DNA of 64,000 bases from Pyxicephalus adspersus (taxonomy: Eukaryota; Chordata; Amphibia; Anura; Pyxicephalidae). The notes under the pieces were generated by a model. It was given only the letters and a program-made list of their open reading frames with translations, did not search any database and had not been told where the DNA came from. A program made the translations under genes and the position numbers. Location: positions 113,393,498 to 113,457,497 of the forward strand of contig NC_092859.1 in assembly GCF_032062135.1 (NCBI RefSeq). Direction: 5' to 3'. Numbering within the stretch: the stretch's first letter is position 1; each line of letters starts with the position of its first letter. Positions 38,051 to 48,960 of this stretch are shown in pieces.

Positions 38051-40900
38051 CTATGTGTCTTTTATTGTTTTGTTCTAAAAATGTGTCCGCTTTTTCCACT
38101 GGCTATTTCCAATATTGTACAGGCATTTATGTGTTAAAAGTGTTAAGTCTCTGACTGACAGATGGCATCCCTACTATAAAATGTGACTGGTACAATGTCT
38201 ACATGCTTCTGGCATCCAATGAATGTTTGCTATTTGCCTGTTGTCTTATCATACTTCCTTAGCCATAGAAAATTATTATAAGTAACACCATACATATACT
38301 TATATATACCAAAAGTAGGCAGTATGACCCATTTCTGTAATCACCATTTTTAATAGTTACCAAATGAAGCCCATTCTTAATTCACCAAACTTTTATCCCT
38401 TACTGTAAAATACACAGGAGGGTATGTCAAGTCAAAAAGGTTTTTCATAAATTTTTGATAGCATGGGGGAAGATTAGAAATCTGGTTGTCGGGGAGAGGG
38501 TTTTTTTTTTGTAACTCAACAAATGTGGAAAGAGGGTTAGGGTAGCAAAGTGTCAAGATATCAGCAGTTCACATGCTGCAGCATTCCATACAGTCAACAC
38601 TGACAGCTGACCTTTAGCATCCTCTCCAAATTGATCAGTCCATAGTGAAGTGTGAGAGAAGCGTTACATCTCTGGAATGGGTTACCCCTGTGAATAACAG
38701 TTCCAAATTCAGCACCAACAGGATTCTTTCCTAAGTTTCTCTTTTCAGGGTCTAATCCTTTAGCTTCTTCCTGCTGAAACCAAGCCCTCTGGTTCATCCC
38801 CGCAGTAGTCCAGTCTGCAGCCTCCCTGCCCTAGCCATGGGGACTGCAGACTGGACCACCGCAGACAGGGCTGTCCTGCCCTGACTTCCTTAGCTTCTTT
38901 AGTAATCCATAGCATGGGTCTTCTTGGCCCCAATTAGCATCAGAAAAAGGCGCCAAACATTATAATAGGCCCCAAAAATGACTGTGGCAAAACGTAGCCA
39001 ACTATCACTTATTAAGGAGAACTAATTCTAAAACTGTCCAGAATACACTAAGATTAATACCTTAACCCATGAAGGTATCTTGCTTTACTAAAGGGGTGCC
39101 ACATGACAATGACCAAAAAACCTCATATTATAACTATATAACTATATTATAAAGGGTGGGATGATCCCAGATGTAACATTTTGCATGTTAACTGCATATG
39201 TGCTCTTTCCCCTCTAGAAGGAAAGGAGTTGGCTCTGGCAAGTAAAAGGAGGTGCACTGGCACCCAAAGTTTCTTTACCTTGCCACACCTCTTCCTACCT
39301 GCACCACTGTTTCATCCATGGTCCTCCTGTGCACAGTCACCTTGCGTTGTATTTCACAACCTTCCCAACATTTATATAGATCCAACCTCTTCCACAGTGC
39401 TGGAGTTAAAGAGAGCAATACACAGCAAGCACTTTGCAGTATACCCTGCCAGTATATAACAATACAGATAACAAGAGAAAAGGAGACAGAATACTTATTA
39501 TTGCTAATAAAACAGTTACAAATGCCAGATCTTTCTGGGCCATCCTCTTGGCTTGCAATGGTGATACCTATGTCATTCATCTGAATGAATAAAATACAGG
39601 TTAACTTTTAGAAAGCCATAGGCATAAAAATGATTGTTGCCCAAATCTACTGACTTGAGGCAAATTAAATCACAATCCTCATGGCTAAGCCAGCTTTAGA
39701 CCTTACCAGTAACCCAGACCTAATTTTTAACCAATATATATATAGGGAGACTGACCACTACAATTTCACCTTTAGATCAATATTTGGAGTAGTCTAGCAG
39801 TGCACATCTGCATTCTCTACAGGGGATATCACACACCCATGTATGCAGAATAATTCTTTATTAATTCTTCCATCTGTCAATATAGGTTTGGGTTTTTGGT
39901 TTATGACTCAAATGCTTAGAGCTGCTCGTTTATATTGCTTTGGAAAAGATTCAGTGATTTGTGTATTATGAACAAATAGAAATATAGACTACGGACTTTA
40001 TAAGTAAGTCATTTCTTTCAAACAAAAATACATTTGTTGATGCTTTTGCTTTTTGACCATGATGCTGACATTTTCTGCTTCGGGTCTCAGAGTGACCTAT
40101 ATTACAATGTGCAATGATCTGCCATAGTTCAGTTCATAGTTCATAGTCAGATGGTCTGGATGTCACAGTCCTGAATTAGAGGGTGAGGCAGGCCCCTGTG
40201 CTCGCTGACTCATCCGGCCCAGGACGGACTGTATTCCAAGCACAGCTGACAACTCTCCAGGGGGGAGATAAAGGGACAGCTTATTCCTCCAACGTTTTAA
40301 ATAAATATATATCATATATAATGGCCTTTTAGAAAAGCATTCAATCAATCCTAAATTCTATATTCCAGAGTAAGTATTTAGGAGTATTACTTGTATTTCT
40401 AGTGCAGTGTGGTTTGGAACCCAAATTGGGTTGCATGCATGTTTCTGATGGGTTGCCACTTGACTGTGTAGCCTAGTTTATACAAATATAAAATCAGTGT
40501 CTAGTAATAGAGCACTATGGTAGTTCAAATGTATTAGGGCTTTTAGGGGTGGAAGAGAATTAAACATCAAGGCCTAACCAAATGTAGGTGCTTTTCCTAT
40601 TTGCATTAGGGAAAACAACCATAAACTGCAAAAATGTAAAAAGCTCTGCATGACTTCTGGATGAGGTCAGATGCAGCTTGCAGCTTCCTGCATACGGCCA
40701 CTCTTTGACATGGTACCTTTACAGCTTACAAGGGACCAGTGCACAGCTTATGTGAACACACCCTTAGGAATAAATTCTCTTTTTTGTAATATATTTTTGG
40801 TTTTAATAATATCGTGTTACTGGTTCCCCTTTTTTCCTGCAAATAATAAAACATTGAGAGCTATACTTAAAGCAGACCCAATCTAAAAAAAAGGCCCCTA
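38051..40900. other. Intergenic, with one short hairpin
   Basis: Apart from the inverted repeat at 38802-38862 and a short TA run near 39740, no repeat or exon is recognised. The overlapping frames on both strands at 39181-39584 look non-coding. Confidence 0.4.
38802..38862. repeat. Inverted repeat with 19-bp arms and 23-base loop
   Basis: 'gcagtagtccagtctgcag' (38802-38820) is mirrored by 'ctgcagactggaccaccgc' (38844-38862). The inner 13 bases on each side are perfect complements and two mismatches lie in the outer part. Confidence 0.85.
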
Positions 40901-41039
40901 ATTCGCACCGGGATGAATGAGTATTCCAGGACCACGCTGGACCTGATCCAGGAAACCTCCAGAGGGATTGACGGATTTGCAATAATAAAGGTGAGGTGTT
41001 TTTTTTTAGTTTACTTCCACTTTAAAGTGTTTAGTAGTT

Positions 41040-42680
41040 TTGCTGTTAGGGGAGGATTAAGACCCTGCCATGTTTTGGACCCGGCCAGTCCTTGGACCAG
41101 TTCTCTTTTCTCTATAAACCTCCTCTCTCGGTAGTCTCATATCCTCCTTTGGCTTACAGTACCATCTGTATGCTGATGACACTCAAATCCATCTGCCCAC
41201 CCTTGACTTGTCTCCTTCTGTCCTGGATAAGGTCTCATGCTGCCTGTCAGCCACATTTTCTTGGTGTCACCTTCCAATCTACCCTCTCATTTACCCCCTC
41301 ATCCATCCTTCCCTCCGCTCCTCTTCCGCTGCATCTCCTTTTAGTTCTTTCTGGCTTCCATTTAACCTTAGAATCAAGTTCAAGCGCCTGTGTTTTGCCT
41401 TCAAATCCTTCCACAGTTCTTGTCCTATTCACGCTTCTGACCTGGTAGAAAAATACTCCCCCAGTCGCTCTCTCTGCTCCTCCGATGACCTACTAATGAC
41501 TTAATCACTCATAACCTCATCACACGCACGGATACAAGACTTCTCTAGAGCTGCCCCAATTCTCTGGAATGGTCCTCCTCGTCCTAGTCGGCTTGCTCTT
41601 ACTTTCTGATCATTTAAAGGAGCACTCAAAACCCATTTCTTTAAACTTGCCCACCCATTTTCTTCTTGACTAGGGCACAGCAGAGGAAGCCATGAACTGC
41701 ACCTTCCCCAATCTAACCCAACTTTCCCTTAAAAATAGACAACACCATTTTGTTGGATTAAATTGGCCATAGCAGCTCATTTTATTAACCATTGTATATA
41801 AAAACCTTTATATATATACATCAACATATGTACAACATCAAACAAATTTTTTCATGACAGCCTTCTATTCCACCAGCCATTGTTTTTCTTTCTAGGTCCA
41901 TGAACCACATCCTCCCATCCCAATCCTTTTACCAAATACCTCCACTCACTACCCAGGCCCCCAGCCGCTATCACACCGACTCGGGGACAATTAGCAAATA
42001 AGCCCTTTTAACACCTAGTGTCGTGCAAACAAACAAGTGTCTTGCAGGACCACCACTAACAAAAAAGAGCCCATACCCTGATAGGCCCTACCCCCTTGTT
42101 CCCTTTCCTCCCGAACCTTAACCCATTCATGGACCTAGTAAAAAACCACCCCGCTGCTATGACAAATACCCAACCCTTCCTTCAAAAAACAGGGAGGGAG
42201 GGTGGGAGTTGCTTGTTCCCAGAATAATTGCCAGCCCCCTCCCCTTGTGCACCTTTTTTGCACTCCTCCCTGCACCAATAACCCCCCAATCACAACAGGT
42301 TATTCTTTCCCACATTTTTTTTTAAATTATTTTTCAAATTTCCCGCACTTTCTGTTTTCCGCTCTCTCTTCTCTTTTTTTTTTTTTTTTTTTTATAATAA
42401 ACTTAACCCCTGCTTTTCCTGCCTTCCCTTCTTACCCTGTCATGGGGCCCTTCGCTTAATTAGCTCCAGGCCAACTGTCTTTTGAAACCATCACTACTTC
42501 CCACCACTACATATCTCCCATCCTACTGTGTGTAAATTCCCCCACCTCCTAAATTGTAAGCTCTTCGGGGCAGGGTCCTCCCCTGTGTCACTCTTTGTGT
42601 CTGTCTGATTTTTGCAACCCCTATTTAATGTACAGCACTGTTATTATTATTATTAATAATAATATTAATAATAATAATCA
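41040..42680 (+). pseudogene. L2/CR1-type LINE, 5'-truncated, interrupted, reverse transcriptase relic
   Basis: YADD, the catalytic motif of the reverse transcriptase, is encoded at 41169-41180 within [14 protein letters not shown]. Downstream, near 41555-41655, APILWNGPP and FKGALKTHFFKLAHP match the conserved C-terminal block of L2/CR1-type ORF2. Stops and frameshifts are frequent. The 3' tail ('aaattgtaagctcttcgggg', 'tatttaatgtacagcac') and (TTA)n tract follow at about 42545-42680. About 730 bases of unrelated C-rich sequence separate the two parts (listed separately). Confidence 0.8.
41735..42465. mobile_element. Repeat inserted into the LINE
   Basis: The interval is C-rich and unlike LINE text, and includes 'ccgctatcacaccgactcgg' and 'gtgtcgtgcaaacaaacaag', phrases I recall from a dispersed frog repeat. 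A T-tract at 42374-42393 lies near its right side. It splits the LINE coding relic from its 3' tail. The exact ends and type are unknown, so it may instead be an unrelated segment left by rearrangement. Confidence 0.45.
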
Positions 42681-42948
42681 TTTTTTTTGCTGTGTGTGTA
42701 CTATTGGTGAAATGTTACTTCACTTCCTGTATCAGGAAAACTAACAGGAAAGCAATGGAAATCTTCATAATTAAAGTAGATTTTACTTTTCTAGAGAGTT
42801 GTCCTGGAACAAATGTTCCCAATAGATGATATCTCCTCATCTATTGTTCTGGAAAATTTGGATTTCCCCTCACTTTCTGTTTTGTTAGCCAAATCACCAA
42901 TACCATCCTGAATGTACATTTTTACACTTTTAAGATTCCTGTTTGGGC

Positions 42949-43070
42949 TCTATTTATAAAACAGGGAATCACACCTGTTGGAATTCAGTTATTGCCATTG
43001 AAACACATGGACCTGGAAGGCTCCCACCAAGCAATGTTTGAAGGAATGTCAAATTAAAAATAGAACCTTT
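42949..43070. mobile_element. Palindromic MITE, 'gggctctatttataaaacag' family
   Basis: The left end 'gggctctatttataaaacag' and the inner 'cacatggacctggaag' match the outer element at 59764-60120, where the mirror end 'ttttataaatagagccc' is also preserved. The right end here is decayed ('aaaaatagaacc'). Confidence 0.6.
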
Positions 43071-43857
43071 GTGTTTTTGCTTTTTTCTGTTATTATACAT
43101 CTATTATTATTGTTTTTATATGGATATGCTTGGTAATAGTTCTCTTTGTTCTGGCTACCGTTATTTACAGTAACCAAGTTCAATCTGCACTCTGTGTGCA
43201 CACTTAGTGTGGTCTCTTCCTGGACAATAGAGTAAATAAATCCATGAGTGGGGTTATAGGTGCCTCAGCACAGTAATAGAGCTGGACTGTGGGGTTAGTT
43301 GTACCTACCAGGGAACCTTAAAGGGGAAATCTTTGGCCCAAGATATATAAGGCACGTCACAAATTGACCTGATCTCCCCACCCCCATTCCTGTAGGACCA
43401 CCACTGTTGGTTTTTAAAAGGCTGTTTAAAGTACAATAACAGAGTGTGACAATACAGTGCCTCTATCAAAAGGCTTAGGGACTATAAATCCTACAAATTA
43501 CTTTATCCAATAAGTTACAAAAAATAATTGAATAAAAAACATGTTTGGTAACTTTATAAACAGAAAAGTGTAAGTTCCTATAAACGAATGTACCATGGGT
43601 GTATGTTCAGAAAATCATACACCAGTGGAAATACGTGTTGGGGTTGTAATCCCAGCTAGGGGTCACAGGAATTTACCATAAACCTTTTACTAGACAACAG
43701 CCAGCATGGAGGACACATACATTAAGCACTTACTGCATACATCATATGTCATGTTTGAACAGAATCCCTTGAATCACTGTAATGCCCTTCTTTTATAATA
43801 GGCTCTAAAACAAAGTTATTTGTGCACTTGACATCCCGGTGGCATTCAACTACCCCA
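43071..43857. other. Intergenic, nothing recognised
   Basis: No exon-like or repeat-like segment can be supported in this stretch. Confidence 0.4.
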
Positions 43858-43950
43858 CAGGAGGAGAGGACCCTGCCCCGAAGAGCTTACAATCTAGTAG
43901 GTGGGGGAATTAACACACAATAGAGGGGAGATATGGAGTGGTGGGAAGCA
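43858..43950 (-). repeat. L2/CR1-type LINE 3' region fragment, minus strand
   Basis: It contains 'gaggaccctgccccgaagag', 'cttacaatctagtagg' and 'attaacacacaatagagg', the complement of the region before the tail of this LINE family. Confidence 0.7.
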
Positions 43951-43969
43951 GTGATGGTTTTAAAAGACA

Positions 43970-44700
43970 GAAGCTTATTGCTTCTTTCTTCTAAAACGTT
44001 TATGTTTTTTTTTAAATTTATTTGATAAAAAATTTAAATTGAAAAATGTTTCAATGAATAACAAAAAAACAAAACAACAATCAGGGTTAAAACAAATAGA
44101 TTGATATAAAATATACAATATAAATAAAAAAAAAAAACAAGGAAAGCTAAACAGAAACAAAAGGAAACAAAAAAGACAGGCATATGAAAATATACTTATA
44201 TAATATGGAAAGAGAAAAAAATGGTTACACCAGCCTGTTGACAATATCAGAAAGTTTCACGTATCATTTATGACCACGGGGGGTAATTTTCGAACATGCG
44301 CAAAGCATACCAGGAGGTATGTTCAAAGTCAGACATGATCTTACATTTTATTGACGGAGCCTGGGTTTCTATATAGGATTCCCGTATTTCAAAAATGTTC
44401 CCACCTTAGTTTCCTTATCCAGAGATGCCTCAGTCCTGGCCATTCTGAAAACATATCCCAAAAGTGTCGGTGGATTTGGGTCTTGCCATTTATGTAGTAT
44501 TGTTTATTTGACCACTAAGGAGAGGATAGCCAATAAACTGTGGCTGCCCCTAGTAATCTTTGCATTGCAAATGATAGGAATGGGCTAAAATAGCCCATTC
44601 CAGGGTCAGTGGAACATAGCTAATCAAATGTGAAGTACTGTAATGAGCCACCTCTTGCCTGAACCTTTTTATTTTATGGCAGTTACAAAAAGCATGGTAT
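43970..44700 (-). repeat. Probable LINE 3' region, minus strand
   Basis: The left edge is A/T-rich ('tgataaaaaatttaaattga'), with many A-runs to 44220. A less biased segment with 'tttatgtagtattgtttatt' and 'aggatagccaataaactg' follows. Its organisation resembles 28613-29415 and 60615-61105. The minus-strand frame rich in Phe and Tyr is a by-product of A-runs. Confidence 0.38.
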
Positions 44701-46955
44701 AAGCCTGCCTGATCCTGTGCACACTTAAGCCCATCAAATATGCACGCTGTGGGGAGATATACACCCCCTGGTAGAAGTTTTTCTTATTCTCTTCTCTATA
44801 TCTTAAGTTTTTTTATTGTTAAGCAGAGTATATGGGACCTTATTGAAGCTGATAGCAGATATGACTATCCACTCTTTCATGGACAGTGTAATATTTTTTA
44901 TAACTGCACCCGCTGTTTAACCTAAGTATAAACTGTGTTCTGACTTTGCTGGGCTCAGCAAAGTGTTCTACACACAACACTGCATTGAACAAACCTTGTT
45001 AGCTAAAAACTCCAGTCATATGGCTATGACAGTTACAATGACTGGGCTCCTGTTCCTCCAGAGCTTTAATTGTTTTAGATTTCCAAAACAAGTTAGCATG
45101 AATCCTAATCACATTAGTAAAACACATTCCCGCTTTTTTCAAATAAGTCATTTTTTAAAATATCGGTATGGAAATGGTCTTTCTGCTTTATAACCATACT
45201 TTTAAATGTCTCTCTAGTCACAATGTAAATAGAACCACGTTTCTTTTGGAGATTTATGATGAAACTTTTAACCCTACTTATTTTTTCCTTGCAATGATCA
45301 GAACATCTGAGTGTTCGGAAGTACTGTTGTATATATCCAAAAAGGTCAATTAAGGAAACAAAAAATGTAGTCACATCTACATGATTAAATATAATTATAA
45401 ATGGAGTGATCAGTAAATGAAAAAGTAGAACTGCAGCCAAAATAGTTTTTTTTGCCAGTGTGAATGAGTTAGAACTTCTGTCAGCAGTTTGTCAGCTGTC
45501 AACACAAATGGGGAACTTTAATTTCTGTAATGGTGACAATGACAATCATGCCACATAGTGCAGGTAGATTCTCTGAAGAGGGGCAGAAATAATGAATCCA
45601 ACCCTTCCCTGCTCTAGCCAAAACTAGAAAAAAAGTTTTTTTATTGAGATCTACATTGGGACTGTATTACCTGGATTGTATAAACTACAGCAAATGGATA
45701 GAAAGTGTTATTGTGAAGCAGAAAGTGTAACAGCCTGTTGTTCTCCAAGCCAGAGGCTAGGGAATGACTCTAGAGAGAGGTCTGGTGGGCTTCCCAGTGC
45801 CCAGATTTTACATTGCTGTCACGCATCATGCTTGAGACTTGACAGAGCTGGAAATGTCATTCTCTCACATAACTATTTACCTAACACTGTCAGGGCACTT
45901 AATAAAAATCCCTTGAAGCTGAGCAAAAGTTAAACAGTGCATTACCTAAATAATTCAATTGACCTCAGTAGTATATTACAGAGTCCATTACAGCCAACAC
46001 ATTCTGCTGTTGAAAAACATTCACAGAGCTATATATGTCGTCTTTTCCCGACTGCACTTAGACAGTGTTTCCCCATTAAAAATCAACAATGGCTCAACCT
46101 ATGTTCAGAAAGATGTTCAGCATGAGATGGCTGGCCTTATGTCAGCCAATTTACTGTTCATTTGAGTAGTCCATTTCACTGTTTAAAGAATCAACCATAA
46201 ATGGAGTTCTTTTTTTTTAAATTTGACTAACAAAAGTAAATAAAAGTTATGCATATCAAGTAAAGAACCTTAATCTGTCAGTTTGAAGAATTTCTGTGAA
46301 TCATACAAGTATATCATCGGCTTTTTAAAACCTCTCAATTAATTTAGCTAACATTCTAATGTGTTCCGAGATATTACATTATATATGCAGTAAATACATA
46401 AATATGTATGTAAAATGGTTAACTGGTAACTGTCTTGAGCACCTTATATGCTCAGATCACTGGACACATGACTATGTAATATAAATGAATTATAGTACAA
46501 CAATCATCTTGTAAAAAGAATATTATTATATTGCCCTTACATTTGTCATATAAAAAAAAAAAAAATTTCAAAAAAAAGTTTAAACCACTTGATAAATTTT
46601 GTTCTTGCCTTTCTTAAAGGGAAACCATATTCTAATATTTTTACCAAGACACCATTTGTTTTATGTATACAGCGCTGTCATGTATCTGTGGACTATGTGG
46701 GCAAATGACCATTGGTGAAGTCAGCTCCTTTTCTTCAACCAACCTGGATTCCACAGGACTGTAGCAATTTTACAATATAATCCCCATGTCCTGCACTTGA
46801 GTTGAAGAATACTTGTTCTTGTGCTTTTTTTGCTGCTTTGTGCAAATTCTGTGATCTGAGTAATTTGCTTCCCAACATACTGCTTGGTCCCTAAACAGAG
46901 GAGTATGGAGACAGGAGCAGCAAGAAACACAGAATAGAGAGAAAGGTAAGTATTT
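44701..46955. other. Intergenic, nothing recognised
   Basis: Several short frames overlap on opposite strands around 44960-45440, which argues against coding. A run of about 13 A lies near 46553. Confidence 0.4.
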
Positions 46956-47268
46956 TCCACTGACCGCTGGGGTCTGCTACTTAGGTCTGCACTGAGTATG
47001 TCACTGGAGGTCTGTCTCCGAGGGGTCTATCACTGATGTCTGCAATGGGGGTCTGTGCGTAAGGTCTGCTGTGGAGCTCACTAAGGGGTATGTCACCGAG
47101 GTCTACAATGGTGCTTTGTCCCTGAGGGGTCTATCACTGAAGTCTGCACTGGAGTTTGGTTACTAAGATCTGAACCTGGGGTTTCTCAATGAGGGACTCA
47201 TCACTAAGGTCTGCACTGAGGGTCTGTAACTGGAGTTCTGTTATTGAGATCTGCGCTGTACTACGCAC
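46956..47268. repeat. Degenerate minisatellite, 'ggtctgcactggggg' type
   Basis: More than ten imperfect repeats of 'aggtctgcactgaggg' and 'ggggtctatcactgatg' occur with an approximate 18-20 bp half-period. GC content is higher than in the flanks. Confidence 0.75.
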
Positions 47269-48253
47269 CAGTTCATCTGGAGTGCTTTTTGATTCATTCT
47301 CTTCTTACTATATTCATAATGGTTATATTTGCTGAACAGATGAACAAGCACTAAAGAAAGCACAATGGAAAGAGTCCATGGGGCTAATCATTTATGATTA
47401 GGATCATATTTATAAATCAGCAATTCCAAAATAATATATTTCCCAATTAATGAGGGAGTAGAGACTAAGCCATAAGCAAACCTGATTTTGAAAGAACGGG
47501 TGAAAAGAATTACAGAACACAGGAATCACTGCTAGGTCCTTCACACCCTGGGCCTCATACCATTTAGCAGTACAAACTCGGCCTTGTAATTTAACCACTG
47601 GAGGGAGTAAGTAGCATTGGTTAAAAACTGGAAACACCCTTTTAATTTGAGCCTGACAACTAAATTTCCTTCTGCATTTGATTATTTTTTTTTACTGTGA
47701 TCTAAGCACTTCATGCTCCCTGTTTGACAATTCCTGTCTAGCATGTATTTCTTCTATAAGTAAGATCTATTTAAATGTAAATATGTGAAAAACAATCAAA
47801 ATAAATACTTATTTGGTATATATCAGTGTATAAGTAATAGATGATAATTTATATCAACAAAGTATATTTCAAATACAAAACAGACACTTCTGTAAAAACA
47901 AAAAAAAAAAAAATACAATTTGACAATTTAATATGAAAGATCCAGCTTGTATACTTTCAGTTAACCCTCTAACTTTAGGCCTACACTTACTAACCAAGTG
48001 TTAAAACATGTTGAAATGTTTGTGTAGCAAAAAAATAATGTTTTATTGGCTTTGAATACAAACCTCCTAAGTTTTGGAGTCAAGGTAAACTTTTTAGCAT
48101 AAAGTATGTAGGCAATTGGCACACTCCTGCCACATGCCCATTTTGCGGACCATACAAAATAATTACATATCCCTGCATATTAACTTCTTCAGAATAATAA
48201 ATGAAGAAATTTAAAGATTGTATAAAACATTTATTGCCATATGTATATATATA
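47269..48253. other. Intergenic, nothing recognised
   Basis: This is AT-rich sequence without supported features. Confidence 0.4.
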
Positions 48254-48960
48254 TTGTGGAAGGAGGAAAGGTCTGATGCCAAATTCAAAAGGTGACCCTG
48301 AAAATAGAATTTAAGGGCCTGGATAAGGCTGTTAGTAATTGTGATCTTTATATGGGATCCAGGCCCGCAGTGTCCTGAAAGGAATGGGTGAACCAAAAGA
48401 GAAAAAGCCAGGAGGCTAAGTTTGTGTTTTTACTGTTATGACCAATCAAGATAGGGAATCCAGAAGAAGGCCAGGAGTTGACCACCCTCCCTCCTTTTGG
48501 AATTGTGGTGACTGGAAGGGGGTTGTTGTCATGGCGGCTGAGCGGGTTTGTAGGCCCATGAAAGGGGGAGATAATCCTACTGGGGTTCCCGTAGGAGGGG
48601 TGCCTCATGTGATACAGGGTTGTCGTGAGGCCAGGAGTGAGCAATGGTTATGAGGTAATTGTCCCCGAGGCCGTGTGGAAGCGGCTTGGGGTCTTTGTTG
48701 GTGATCGGAGGTATAAAAAGGTGGTTTGGAGAAGTTGTTTTCATGGACCTGCACATGTTTCAATTTTCTACAATGTTCTAATGTTTTAATAAAGTTAATG
48801 TTCATTTGTATTTATTAAAGGGCTGCTGTGGCCAGTTTATTCCAAAACGGAGTGCTGTGTCTTCATTTAAGGTAGTTTGGGGATGAAGGGGTAAACTGGA
48901 AGAGGCTGGGGCAGTCCAGGGGCTTCGTCCTCCCTACCCAGCCCCTGCGTTAAATGCTCT
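48254..48960 (+). mobile_element. Probable solo LTR of a retrovirus-like element
   Basis: A GC-richer block carries TATAAAAAG at 48712-48720 and AATAAA at 48788-48793, about 70 bases apart, the order expected of the U3-R-U5 part of an LTR. It ends in non-coding text with 'cggagtgctgtgtcttcatt'. No gag, pol or env is adjacent, which suggests a solo LTR. The ends (TG...CA) and target duplication could not be fixed, so the limits are approximate. Confidence 0.42.

Noticed and set aside
41092..41504. Two frames of about 100 codons
   Set aside because: These are out-of-frame readings of the LINE reverse transcriptase relic. The true frame with YADD is broken by stops.
43975..44244. Minus-strand frame with Phe/Leu-rich, membrane-like peptide
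   Set aside because: A-runs on the plus strand translate to Phe on the minus strand. It belongs to a retroelement-like A/T-rich end.
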